From the NCBI GenBank assembly GCA_934277645.1, contig CAKQUX010000001.1, positions 310,001 to 374,000 of the forward strand: 64,000 nucleotides of DNA, in the 5' to 3' direction. Positions 40,979 to 52,900 of this stretch are shown piece by piece. The notes beneath the pieces were generated by a model. The model saw nothing but the letters and a program-made list of their open reading frames with translations. It had not been told where the DNA came from and made no database searches. How positions within the stretch are numbered: the first letter of the stretch is position 1; every line of letters starts with the position of its first letter. The position numbers were made by a program, and so were the translations under genes. This DNA is from an uncultured Clostridia bacterium (lineage in GTDB: Bacteria; Bacillota; Clostridia; Christensenellales; CAG-917).

Positions 40979-43900
40979 TTATTCCGCGCCTTTAGGAGCC
41001 TTCGGTGCCTTTGGAGCTTTAGGAGCTTTCGGCGCTTTCGGAGCCTTTGGCTCTTTCGGAACTTCCGTCACTTCAACTTCTTTCGGAGCTTTTGGTGCTT
41101 TAGGAGCTTTTGGCTCTTTCGGTTCCTTAGGTGCTTTCGGGGCCTTAGGAGCCTTTGGCTTTTTCTTGCCTTCGGTTTGTTCGCCTTCGGCTTGTTCGTT
41201 TTCGCCGTCGGTGTTCTCTTCGGCGTTTCCGTCGGTGTTTTCTTCCGATTGTTCACCGTCTTCGTTTTCGCCTTTCTTTTTCTTCTTTCCGCCGAGCGTT
41301 CCGTTCTTCTTCTTTTTGACGAGAACGATTGTAAGCGGTACGCCTACGCCAATAACTACGATACCTGCGATAACGCCGATAAACCAGTAAGGGAATCCGC
41401 CGTCAACTACAAATACGAAGTAACCGACCATTTCAGTCGAAGCAACGACTTGACCGTCTTGAATCGTATAGCTGACTTCTTTCATTCCGCCGTCTTTCGT
41501 GATAAGGTAGAGCTTAAAGTTTTCAACGCCGCTCGGAATATCGAGTGCCATCGTAACTTTGCCGCCCGTTGCCTGACGGTGAAGTTCTGCGTTTACGATT
41601 GCTCCGACCGCGGTAGGTTTGAAGAAGCTGCCGAGCGATTTGGTGTATGCCGAAATCTTCGAGTAAAGGCTCTTCGTTGTGCCGTCGTCTTCTACAAGAG
41701 CAAGTTTCACACCGAATGCCGCGTCGGCATAGAACAAGTTGTTTTCGTCTGCGGTAACGGTCATCTTCAACGATTCGTCTTCGCTGGTTGCCGTTATCGT
41801 CTTAACGCCGAGATAATATACGCCTTGAACGTCGCCCACAAGTTTAACGTTTGCGTCTCTGCTCTTAATGGTGTAGTTGTAGTTGCCTGCTGTAAGGTTC
41901 TTTGCCGTAACGATACCTGCAACGGTTGAAGACGTTTCAAAGTTGTAGGTTCTGTAGTACGAGATGTTCGCTTTGTTTACGGTGAAGTAATTTGCAAGCG
42001 AAGCAAACTCGCTGTCCGTTTCATAGGTGAACGTAATTTCGTTTGCTGCGCTTCCCTTGCCTGCCCATTCTTTAACGACCGTATCAACCGTAATGTGTAC
42101 GATAATAGGGTTAATCGTAAGGTTTGCGGTGTCGGAAGTCGAAAGCGAGAAGTTTTCAGGATGCGCCGTTTCCGTAGCCTTATCAGGGTTGTAAACCGCT
42201 CTGAACGGATAGGTGTTCGCCTTGCTCGGCAAGTTCATCGATACCCTTTCGACACTCGGGTCGGTGATAAGCATTCCGTCTTCGTCAACGTAATTGCCGT
42301 CCTTGTCGCAAGCGTAATATCTGTTGTCATCTGCGCGATATGGGAATCCGCAGAAGTATGTGTCAGGTTCGTCTTCTTTGCCAGGTACGGTGTAGATAAT
42401 CATAATATCGCCGTACGAAATCAAACTTCCGCCGTAGGTGACGTGAAGAACATTGCCCGCAGCCGTCTTGCCATCGATGCCGTGACGTCTCATATCATAG
42501 TTGTATGTTTCTCTGAACACCGCAAGGTTGACGTTTGCCGGTTTGATTACGACTGTTGCAGTCATAATCGTTGTCTTATAACCGGTTGCCGAGATTTCGA
42601 CTTCGACAGTATAAGTACCTGCATTGACGATGCCGTCTGCCGTAACGTCGTTTCCGTTCAACATAATTCTCTTGACTCTTTGTGAGAAGTCTTTGACGGC
42701 AACGCCGCTACCTACGACGACAGGCTTATATTCGTTGCCCGTGAACGTAATTGACTTATCGTCGAGTCTGACGTTTTGGAACGCTGCGTATTCTATAACA
42801 AGTTCGCCGACAAAGCCCGTTCCGTCTTCAGGATTGTAAAGGCTGTACGACACTTTGTTTCCTTCGCCGTCAACTGCTTCGTCATACAAGTTGAGAACGA
42901 TATAGTTGCGGTTGTTTACTCTGTCGAGATTAAGTTTGATAGCGTATCTATGTTCGCTGTCCGTAACGTGCGAAGTCGAATCGACTCTCGTGCCGAACGC
43001 TCCGTCGCTCCAGCTGTAGAACTCTCTTCTGATGTCGCCGCTAAGCGATGACGGAAGTTGACCGTTTGCAAGTCCGCTCGTGTTTCTTTCCGTCTTGCTT
43101 GACGAGAACAAAACAGGAACTTCAGGGTCGATAGCGCCGTAAACTCTCGTCGCATTGTCCGTATATGCGTATGCGGTACGCTTTTGAACGAAGAGTACGC
43201 CCGAAACACTGTTAAGTCCGCTTATCGAACGAACGTAAGCCGAATTGGTTTCTTGCGTAGGCTCTTGTTTGAGCGCGTGTTCGTCGCTGTTGTAAATGAA
43301 TTTTGCACTCATGTCGTTGACAAAGTTAAGGTTAAACTTATAGTTTGCCGCATAACCGTCTTTCAACGTTAAGGCGTATACGCCTGCGTTCTTGAAGTTG
43401 TTTGCACTGCTCGACACGGTAGGAAGCGTCATGTCGCCTGCAAGGTCGATTTGTTTTGCAGTTCTCGAGAATACTTGCTTTTCGTTGTCGATAGTCAAAT
43501 CGTCAGCAAAAGCTACTTCCTCTTTATTGCCCGACTTAACGTCGAATGCGTCTTGTATGGTAGCATAATACTTTCCGTCGCCGGTCGTGTACCAGACGTT
43601 TTCGACGTAGCTGTTGTCGAGGAATTTGTATTCATAGTAGTATACGACGTTGTCCATATTGTCGCCGTAAGTTGCAACTGCATACGCCGCGTCTTCCGAG
43701 CCTGCGTTATGTTTTGCGGTTATATCGGTATATGCGCTGTCTACCTTATTGTTTTCGGTTGCAGCGCCGTTGACTAATTTGACCGAAACGTCTTTCTTTT
43801 CAATCGTAGCCGACTTGGTTACGACTGCGCTTTCAAACATATAGTTGCCGACTTTTACTCTTTCAGGCGCGCCGTCTTTGATTGCCAAACCCTTAGCTTT

Positions 43901-46900
43901 GTTGATTTCAAAGATAACGTTTCTGTCAAGCGCGATTGCCGAAGCCTGTTCGTTGTTGAACATTATGCTCATAGCGTCGCTGTCGTTTGGCAAAGTGATA
44001 TATTGCGCTTCGTCAAGAACAAGACCGCCAAGCATGACTTCGAAGCAGTATTCTTCACCCGCCACTTGGTTGCCGCTGACAAAGTAAAGTTGCTTGTCGC
44101 CCGTGCCGTCGCTCTTCTTTGACGGGAACACGGTCTTGGTACCGTCATATTGTTTTGTAAGCGGTTCGGTGTCAAGTGTGCCGACGCTAAGTCTGATGCT
44201 ACGCTTCGTAATGTTTGCGTCCGAAACGCCGTAAGTCAAACTGTTGTATTTAAGATTCGATGCCAACGCCGCCGTGGTAGTTGCATTTGGAGCCGAAGCA
44301 AATTCGTCGCCGATAACGGCGTAAACCACGTTGTTGACGCTTATCTTAGCAAGAAGTTCGCCGTAAACAAGCGAGTAATTTGAATTCGAGTACGGATTTT
44401 CGTCAACGTATTTGCTGTAATCGACAACCGTAAGTTCTTTTTCTTCATACTTGTAATACGTTCTGCCGTCCACAACGCCGTATACGTTGTCGGCTTTATC
44501 GTTTGCGAAATAGAAGTGCGTTACGCCGTCGATAACAATCGAAGCATAATTGAAATCGTACTTCATTCCTGCCGAAATGTCTTCGCCGCCGATTTTAGCG
44601 CCCGTCTTGCTCGCAAACGCAAGTTCTTTATCCAAAACAACGTCGTTCTTCAAGTTCGTAGGAGCATGATAGTATTTAACGACTTTTGCGTATTTTACAA
44701 GGCTGCTAACTGCAATATAGCTTCCGCCGACAAAGACGTACTCGCCGTCTGCACTTTCGACGTAATTTCCGCTTTCCGCGTCGAGCACGTATTTTGTAAG
44801 TTCATAAACGAGCTTATATTCGCCGTCGACGTTTGCATACTCGCCGTCCGCTTGAACGTTATAGAAATCTTTTGAAGCATATCCGTCTCTTTCAGGCGTC
44901 AAACCTGTGAGAATATAATATTCGTTTCCGCTTTCGGTTTGTTTGACATACCAACTGTCGCCTGCAACGTCATAAATCGAATCGTTTGCGACCGAGCCGA
45001 ATTTAAACAAGTTTTCGACCTTTTCATATACGCCGTCTGCAAGTTTGATATATTCACCGCCTGCGTTAAGTTCAAAGTTTTCGGTAAGAGTGTATCTATT
45101 GCCTACGACCTTAACAAAGCCGCTTTCGGTTCTGATATACGAATTTTCGCCGATGTTGTCAAGACTTACGTTATCTGTCAAAGCGTAAACGTTGTTCGAG
45201 TCCACTTCAACATAATTCTCTCCGACTTTGACAAATGCTCCGTTCTCTGCCGCTTCGTAAGATTCGGCATATCTTTGAACCGTTGCAAGCTCAACGTAAA
45301 CGCCGCCGAGATTTACCCATTCGCCGCTGTCATCAGGAGTAAATTCGTCTTCTACAGTCTTTGTATATTTTTGTTGTTCGGCTATAAGAACGTAAACCGT
45401 TCCGTCAAGCACGTATTCGCCGTCCGCACTTTCGACGTAATTTCCGCTTTCCGCATCGAGCGAATATTTAGTAAGCGAGCTAAGAAGCGTATATGCTCCT
45501 TGAATGAGAACGTACTCGCCGTTTTCAGCCTCAGTGTAAACGTCCTTTGTTCCTTTCGAGTATTTTTGAATATCGCTCAAACGCTTGAACGTTTCGCCGT
45601 CAAGGACGAACTCGCCTGTCGCGTCCGAAACGTAAACTTTGTTAAATCTGTTGCCGTCAAGCGAGATATAATCTCCGCCGACAAGATAATATCCGCCGTT
45701 TTCGTTTTGAGTCAAATCGCAAATTTGTTGCTCGGCGAGCAGGACGTATTTTCCGCCGATAAGAACGTAAGTTCCGTTTGCATCCAAGGCATATGCTTTT
45801 GCGTATCTGTCTTGCGATGCAAGTTCGGCCATAACGTCGCCGAGCCAGATGTAACTGCTCTCGCCGTTTACGTTAAACAAATTGAATTTAACGAATGCGT
45901 CGCTTGCAACGGTTTCATCGGTATAATAGGTCACGCCGCCGATGACTTTCGAATATTCAGGCAAATTCAAAAGCATATTGCCGTTATACAAGAAGTTGTA
46001 AAGGATAAACGAGTCACCCGATTTAACCGCATATTTATCGCCGACCTTGAAGCCGTAATCGGTCAAGCCGTCCGCGTTTTTCGTGATGTAGAAATAATCG
46101 TTTCCGTCAACGGTAATCTTCGAATATTCGTCGCAGTTTACGCCGTCCGCAAGATAGTAAGTTCCGCCAAGTTTCAAAATGGCGTTTTGAACAGGAACGT
46201 AATAGTAAGTCTTATATTCGATTTCAACCGATACTTCGCCCTCGGCTCCCGTAGCCGTTTCATAAGGAACGATTTCGGTGAGCGTATCGACCATATAATA
46301 CTTGCCGTCGATTAAAGCATAGTTGCCGCTTACGGTGTTCACAACGCCGTTTATGATAACGGTTCTGCCGTTTGTCTTTTCTCTGTCGGCATAAACCTCA
46401 AGGCTGTAAGCGTTGACTTCCGTCGTAGCGCCGAACGTCTTATTGTTGAGTTCGAGCCATTCTTGCTTTGTAATGCTGGTAGAGTCGATCCATTCGTCTT
46501 CGGTGAACGAATTGGTATCTTTAATCCAGTCTTTGACGGAAACGGTCGTAAGCTCATAGTTCATATAAGTGTTGCCCGTCGAGTAGCCGTTATATTTAAG
46601 CGTCAAACCGTAAACCGTGCCGTGTTGAGCCATATCGAGAGCGTCTTTGCTGTCGATAGCGGCATAGAGATAATCGAGCGTATATTTATAGACGTAATTC
46701 ATTTTTACGCTATAACGTTTCGCGTCTTTATATTGTTCTTTAAGCGATTCGTCGAGTTCGTCAAACTTGTAATACTCGCCGTTTGTCACGATATAAACGT
46801 ATTCGCCATTTGCGTCGGCCTTGTAAATAAGATTGCCGTTTGAATCTTTTGCAGGGCTCGACGAGATAAGGTCACGTTCTTTAAAGCATGCCGAATCGAA

Positions 46901-49900
46901 CTCATAATCGCTTACGGTCGTAACGGTCTTGCCGTCGTAAATCTTATCTGCAAGCGTAACGTTTACGGCAAGCGGAGCTCTCAAAATGTTTGCATAGCCG
47001 TATGCGGTAAGCGAAATACCTTCAGGAAGCATATAGTTGAACGCAACTTTTCTGTCGGTCTTGTCCGCAATGCGGTCGATAGAAACGTTTGCCTTAACGC
47101 CTGTTCCTGCGTCGATTTGCGTAAACGCAACGGTAAACGAAACTTCGACGTATTCTTGGTCGAACGCATAAATGCCTTCATTGCCCTTAATACCGCCCGT
47201 GCCTTTTGCCGTGCCGTCGTAGTATTTGTCGTTGATATAAATGTTTTGAACGGTCAATGCAAGTTCCTTTCTAAGGAAAGTTGCTTCGCCGACTTTATAA
47301 TAGCCGCCGACCTTGCCGTATCTTTCGCCGAGCGAGTTGTAAAGGACGTAGGTTTCGCCAAGCAAAACGTAATTGCCGTTTTCGTCAAGGACAAACTCGT
47401 TGAACTCGTTCTTTGAATAACGTTCCGACGGAATCGAATAGTATTCGCCGTCAAACAAAACGTAGTTGCCGTTTTCGTCCTTATAGTATTCTTCGAAGCC
47501 TTTAAGGATATAGTTGCCGTCCGCGTCGGTCGTAACCGAAATTTCTCCGCCTTCCGAAACGATGACCGCCGTTCTGTCTTCCACTGAAAGTTTGTAGCCG
47601 TTTTCGGTTTCTTGCGTATAGCCGGTTCCGTTGAACGTGTAAGCAACAAGACAGTAGTTTCCGAGAATGGTCTTTTGTTCTTCTTCGCTAAGGTAGCCGC
47701 CGACTTTGTCGTAAACGTAAACTACAAGGCTGTCGAAGAGAACGTCGACGTTGAGCGTCGAATTGCCCGTTTCATCCAAAACGACGTACTTGGTTTCTTT
47801 GCCGAGCCATTGAAGTTGAGCAAGCGTAAAGAACACGCGAAGTTTGTCAAGGTCGTTTCCGTCGAATTGGTCGCCAAGGAAGAATTTAAGTTCATATCTG
47901 CCATAGTTCGATTCGTCGAAAATGACGTCTGACGTTCCGTCGTATTTTCTGTCGGTTGCAAATTCTGCGGCAAGCACAAGTCTTGCAGGAAGAATTTTTG
48001 CCGTCATGGCGTTTCCGTTTTTGTCAACAATTTGCTTATCAATCGTGTCGTTGAATTTTACAACGTAGTTGTTGTTCATCGATTCGATTGACGTAACCTT
48101 AAAGTAGCCGTATTCGCCGACGTTTTTGCCCTCTATGAATTCGCCGCCTACCTTATTGCCGTATTTTGCGGTGATATTGAGTTTTATAAAGCTGTCGCTC
48201 TTAGCAAGAACGCCGTCTTTAAACGTATATTTAATATCGCCATGGTTGATTTCACTTGTTCCGTTGTATCTTCTGTCAGGAATTTCAAACGTGACGTCGT
48301 CGCCCGTAAGGGTGATTTCACGTTTTTCGATTTCGCCGATACCGACTTGCGGAATTCTGACAACAACTTTGTTATCTTCTGCGTAAGCGACAATTCCGTC
48401 CGCACCTGCAAAGCTGTAATTGTTAGCCGCATTTTCAAGGAAGTAAACGATTTCCGCATTTACGACAACGTTTTTGGCAACGCCGATTTGAGCCGCACCC
48501 GTAGGCGTTCTGAATGCGCCGCTGATTGCTATTTTATTGTTGCTCTTGTTCGAGATAAATTCTTCGGCGATTTTGTCAAGAACGTCGCAACCGATAACCA
48601 ATGCCGACAAGTTTTCTTTTGACAAAACGCTTTCGCCGTATTCGTCAAAGCCGTCGTAAATCTTGTTGATTCTCTTGATGCCTGCAACTGTGATGTTGAC
48701 AACCTTTTTGGTGATTTCAGCGTCGACTTTTCCGAACCAGTTAGAGTCGGTTGTGTACGCTTTTGTCAAACCGTCGTTTTCGTCGACATACCAAAGTTCA
48801 TAGTTGCCTGCCGCCGCGCCGCTAAGACTGAAATTCTTAAATTCGATAGTCTTTTTACCTGCGTCAGCCGATTCGCCGTTTGCGTTTCTATATTTAGAAA
48901 CAACGTAGCCAATCGTCAAATCGTCCTCAGGTCTCAATGCGCCGATTGTGATTGCGTTATAAGTCGGGACGTCCGCCGTTCCGTCGTATTCTTTATTTAT
49001 GCCTTTGAACGTGCCGTCTTCACCGTTCTTCAAAACGAGCTTAGCACGATTGATTGTGACGGTGACGTTTCCGAACACGGTGTTGTAGTTGTCGTAAACA
49101 ATCGTGTAGTTCGAGCTTGCGCTGAACGCCTCGTCAATCATAATGCCGTAATAAGCTTTGGCGTAGTTAGAGTCGATTGTTTTTGCTTGCGCCAATGCGC
49201 TGACTGCGTCATAGCGAGTGCCTTCTGCGGCAACTTCATAAGTTGCACTGTCTTTCGAAGCCATCAAAACGCGTTTGAACGAGCCGAGCGTAATTCCGTA
49301 GCCGTTATAGTCGCTAGCTTCTATTGCGCTACCCTTATAATTCAAGGTGTAGTTCACTTTTGCTTCGTCGCCGCCGTACGTTCTGCTATCCGACGAGCTG
49401 ACCGCAACGTGAATATTTGCAGGCGTAATTTCGACAAAGTATGCCGAGTACATAACGTAGAATTTACCGTCTGCCGCGCCTTGGTCGGAATATTCCGTCA
49501 TAAAGCCGTCTGCGTTTGTCGGGTTAAATTTGATTTCGACTTGATATACGCCGACGTTTCCTACGCCAAAATCTTCCGAAACGGTATATTCGATTGTTCC
49601 GTCAAAAGTCTTTTCGCCCTTAACGCCCTTGTCGTTCGCAAGAACTTTGAAAAGTTTTTCACCGTCGATTTGCGAATTTATCGAACCGTAATTGCTTTCC
49701 AAATATGCTTTGAGTTCGGCAGGCGAATGAACGTTGTCATATTCGATAGAGATGGTCTTGTTTTGCAAGACAATCGCCATACCCACTTTATCGAGATTGA
49801 GAATGTTGAAGCTGATAAAGCCGAATTTGCCGATTAAGGTATATTCGTCTTTAAGGTCGTTTTGCTCGACAGCCACACCCGTAAGGCTGTTTTTAGCCGC

Positions 49901-52900
49901 ATACTTATTTGCAAGGTCAAGCAAATAATACACGCCGTTTCTTGCGATATATTTGCCGCTTTCATTTTCGGTGTACTTATCAGCGCCGTTATAAATGATA
50001 GCCTTATCTACTTGTACGCCGTCAATTTCTTCTTGGACTTCGAACGGAACACAATAGAATTTAACCGCCACATAGTTTTCACCATCATAAATACTTACTT
50101 GATAATAAGCCGCATAGACGTCGCTTGAAGATGTTGCAGTACTAAAATCAGCAGCATTTGACTTTGTAAAGTAATAGGTTACTCCACTAATCTCGATTTG
50201 ACCGTTTGTAATTGCGACTTTCAAATCGGCAAGCGAACGATATTTTTCCGTTGCGTCCTTAACAAATGCATTTGTAGCACTGTCAAATGTGTACTCAACG
50301 CACTTAACAAACTTTTTGTCCAAGTTTTCGTTTGCATCGATAATAGTTTGAATTTCTTCAACGTTAGCTACTTTGGTTTCCGATTGAGTATATTCAATGC
50401 CTTTTTCATATTTTGTTTCGCCGCTAAGTTTGGTGTCGTTGATATATATTTCGTCGCCGCCGTTTGACGCCTTCCAAAGTTTTCCGCTAGCGTCGGCAGT
50501 CATAATGAACGCTTCATAAGGATAGCCTTCGCTTCCTTCATAAGTATAAAGGCTCTCTTCGCCGTTTTCGCTTGCGACGTAGTTCATAAGAACAAGGTCA
50601 AACGTTGTTTTGTCGGTCGTTTCGAGCATATCGGTACTGCCGTTGTTCATAACGATTTGACCGACTGCGACATATTTGTCGCCGTCTTTGGTTACCGTGA
50701 TTTTTACGCCGAGAACGCCCGTAATGTAGCTTGCGTAAATTCTGTCGAACGAATCGAGCGTGTACGAAATCGTAGTTTGAAGGTCGGTTGCCGACTTGAT
50801 GACGGTTGCATAGCCGTTTGCGTCCGCTTCCGCTTTAAGCTCGTCCGTAACTTCAAAGTATGCGCTTTGACCCAAAACAGGATAAATTTCGATTTGGCGT
50901 TTGGTGATTGTAAACTTGCTCGGATTTTCTCCGCCGACGTTTACGACAACCGCAAAGTTTGAATGAACTTCAAAGCCCTCGCCTGTCGGAAGATAAGCGT
51001 ATTCGCCGACCGCTTCGCCAAGCGTTCTCGAAACCTTGCCGCCCAAAATGATTTTTGACAACACTTCTGCGGTCAATTTGGTTTGGTCAAACAAAACGAG
51101 ATCCGAGTTAGGGTCGATTTCATAACCGATTGTAGGATCGCTGTCGCCGTATTGTTTCGTTGCGTCTTTTGCAAGAAGCGTAACGGTGAACTTGTTTATG
51201 ACGTAACTTGCGCCGCTTGACGTATCGAACGTGAACGAATAGTTGCTTGAATCGAACGCCTCTTTGGCTTCGAGCGTATATGCGCCTGCGCCGATATTGG
51301 TGTTGTTTGTTACGCCTTGAAGTCCGATTTCGCCTTTAAGACCTAAAAGGTTGTAATATTCAAAATATTTATCACTTTCTTCGTTTGCGGCAGTGCCTTT
51401 TTCAAGGCGAATAAAATTGCCGTTTATATTGACGTACTTGCCGCTGATGTCTGGACTATATGTATTGTCTGAGTTTTTCGTATATTTTTGCAAATTCACA
51501 ATATCAACGTAACGATAGTAAACGCCGTCCACTTTTGCAAGATAATCGCTTTCACTACCGATAACTTCGGCGACCTTCTTTGTGTCGTCGCCAAGTAGTC
51601 CGCTCAAAATCTTAAAGCCGAACACGGTTGTATAGTTTTCACCGCCGTAAACCGTCTCGACAGGAACAGCTTGAACAACGACTTTTTCTTCGGCTTTGTT
51701 GATTGCAAATTGTCCTTTGAAGACTTCCGAAATATAGCAGTTGTCGTTGACTTGCGCATAAACGAAATACTGTCCCGCGTTTTTTATCGAGTCAAGCGAA
51801 GTATAACCTGCCGCTTCATAGTCGGTGTCGTCGCTGACGTAAGCGTAATATTTAAGATTTACGCCAAAGTGCGTATCGGCGTTTGCAAACGTCAATGTTT
51901 CTGCCCATCTTTCATAGTTTTCGTCGGTGATTGCGCCCGTATACGGCATATCTTGCGATTCGCCGTTATAATAGACGGAAGCGCTTGCTCTTGTGAGCGA
52001 AGCCAAACGTCTGAACGAGAAGACGTAAGCAGTCGGAATGGTCTTTCCTTCTTCTGCGTTAAAGAAGAAGTCGTGATTGTCCAAAATAGAACCTGCGTTG
52101 TCTACGCTCCAAGTGAATTCGCAGTTATAAACACCGTTAAGCAAAACCGTTTCGCCAACGTTGATACCCTTTGCGTTCAAGCCCTCGCTTGCAAAGTATT
52201 TTGCGGTAAGAGCCTTATCGCTCTCCGCTATATAAAGGTTGTCTTTGGTGTTTTCGTCATATTGAATACTTCCGCCCTTATATTCGGCGGTTGCGATGAC
52301 GTACGGGAAGAAACCGTTTGCCCATTTGATGCTGAAAGTAACGGTGTCGCCACGTCTGAATTCGGTTGTGACGTTGCCGTCTTTATCTTTCATTTCGATT
52401 GCTATATCGTCAACCGACAAACAGTCTGCGGAAATAAATTCGTTAGCCGTTTCTTTGTCGAGATACGAAGCAATCGTATAACGGTTGCCGTCGATAAAGA
52501 TTTGAGCAACGGATGATTGTCCGATGTTTCCTGCTTGGTCAACCGTCCAAGCGTAAATCGTAAACAAACCTGCAACGTTTTGTTTACCCATGCTGAAATC
52601 TGCCATCGTGCTTGCGGCGTATGGGATAATCGAATCCGCGGTTTGTCCGACAGTGCCGAGCAAAATCGCGTCGAAAAAGCCATTTGTCGTCAAATAGTTG
52701 AAATAGTCGTCTTTTGTTATGTAGTTGAGATATTTGTTGTTTTCGTCAAGACTGCTTATTGCCCCGCTAAACCACGCTTTAAGAGTGTCTGCGCCAAAGC
52801 CGTCAACAAGAGCGTTTCTCTTGATACCGAAATATGTATATGATTTCGCGGCGTATTCTTCGCCTTCGATATCGATTGTCGATTTGATTTGCGGCTTCCA

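Noticed and set aside
40956..41390. Gly-Ala-Phe-rich plus-strand frame
   Set aside because: It is the reverse reading of the Pro-Lys-Ala codon repeat at the end of the giant gene.
41300..41420. Sortase (LPXTG) anchor of the giant protein
   Set aside because: No LPXTG-like motif precedes the membrane helix, and the tail after it is far too long and charged.
44939..46315. 458-codon open frame opposite the giant gene
   Set aside because: Reverse-strand reading of the Tyr/Gly repeat array; the minus frame is continuous for 4837 codons with signal peptide and membrane anchor.
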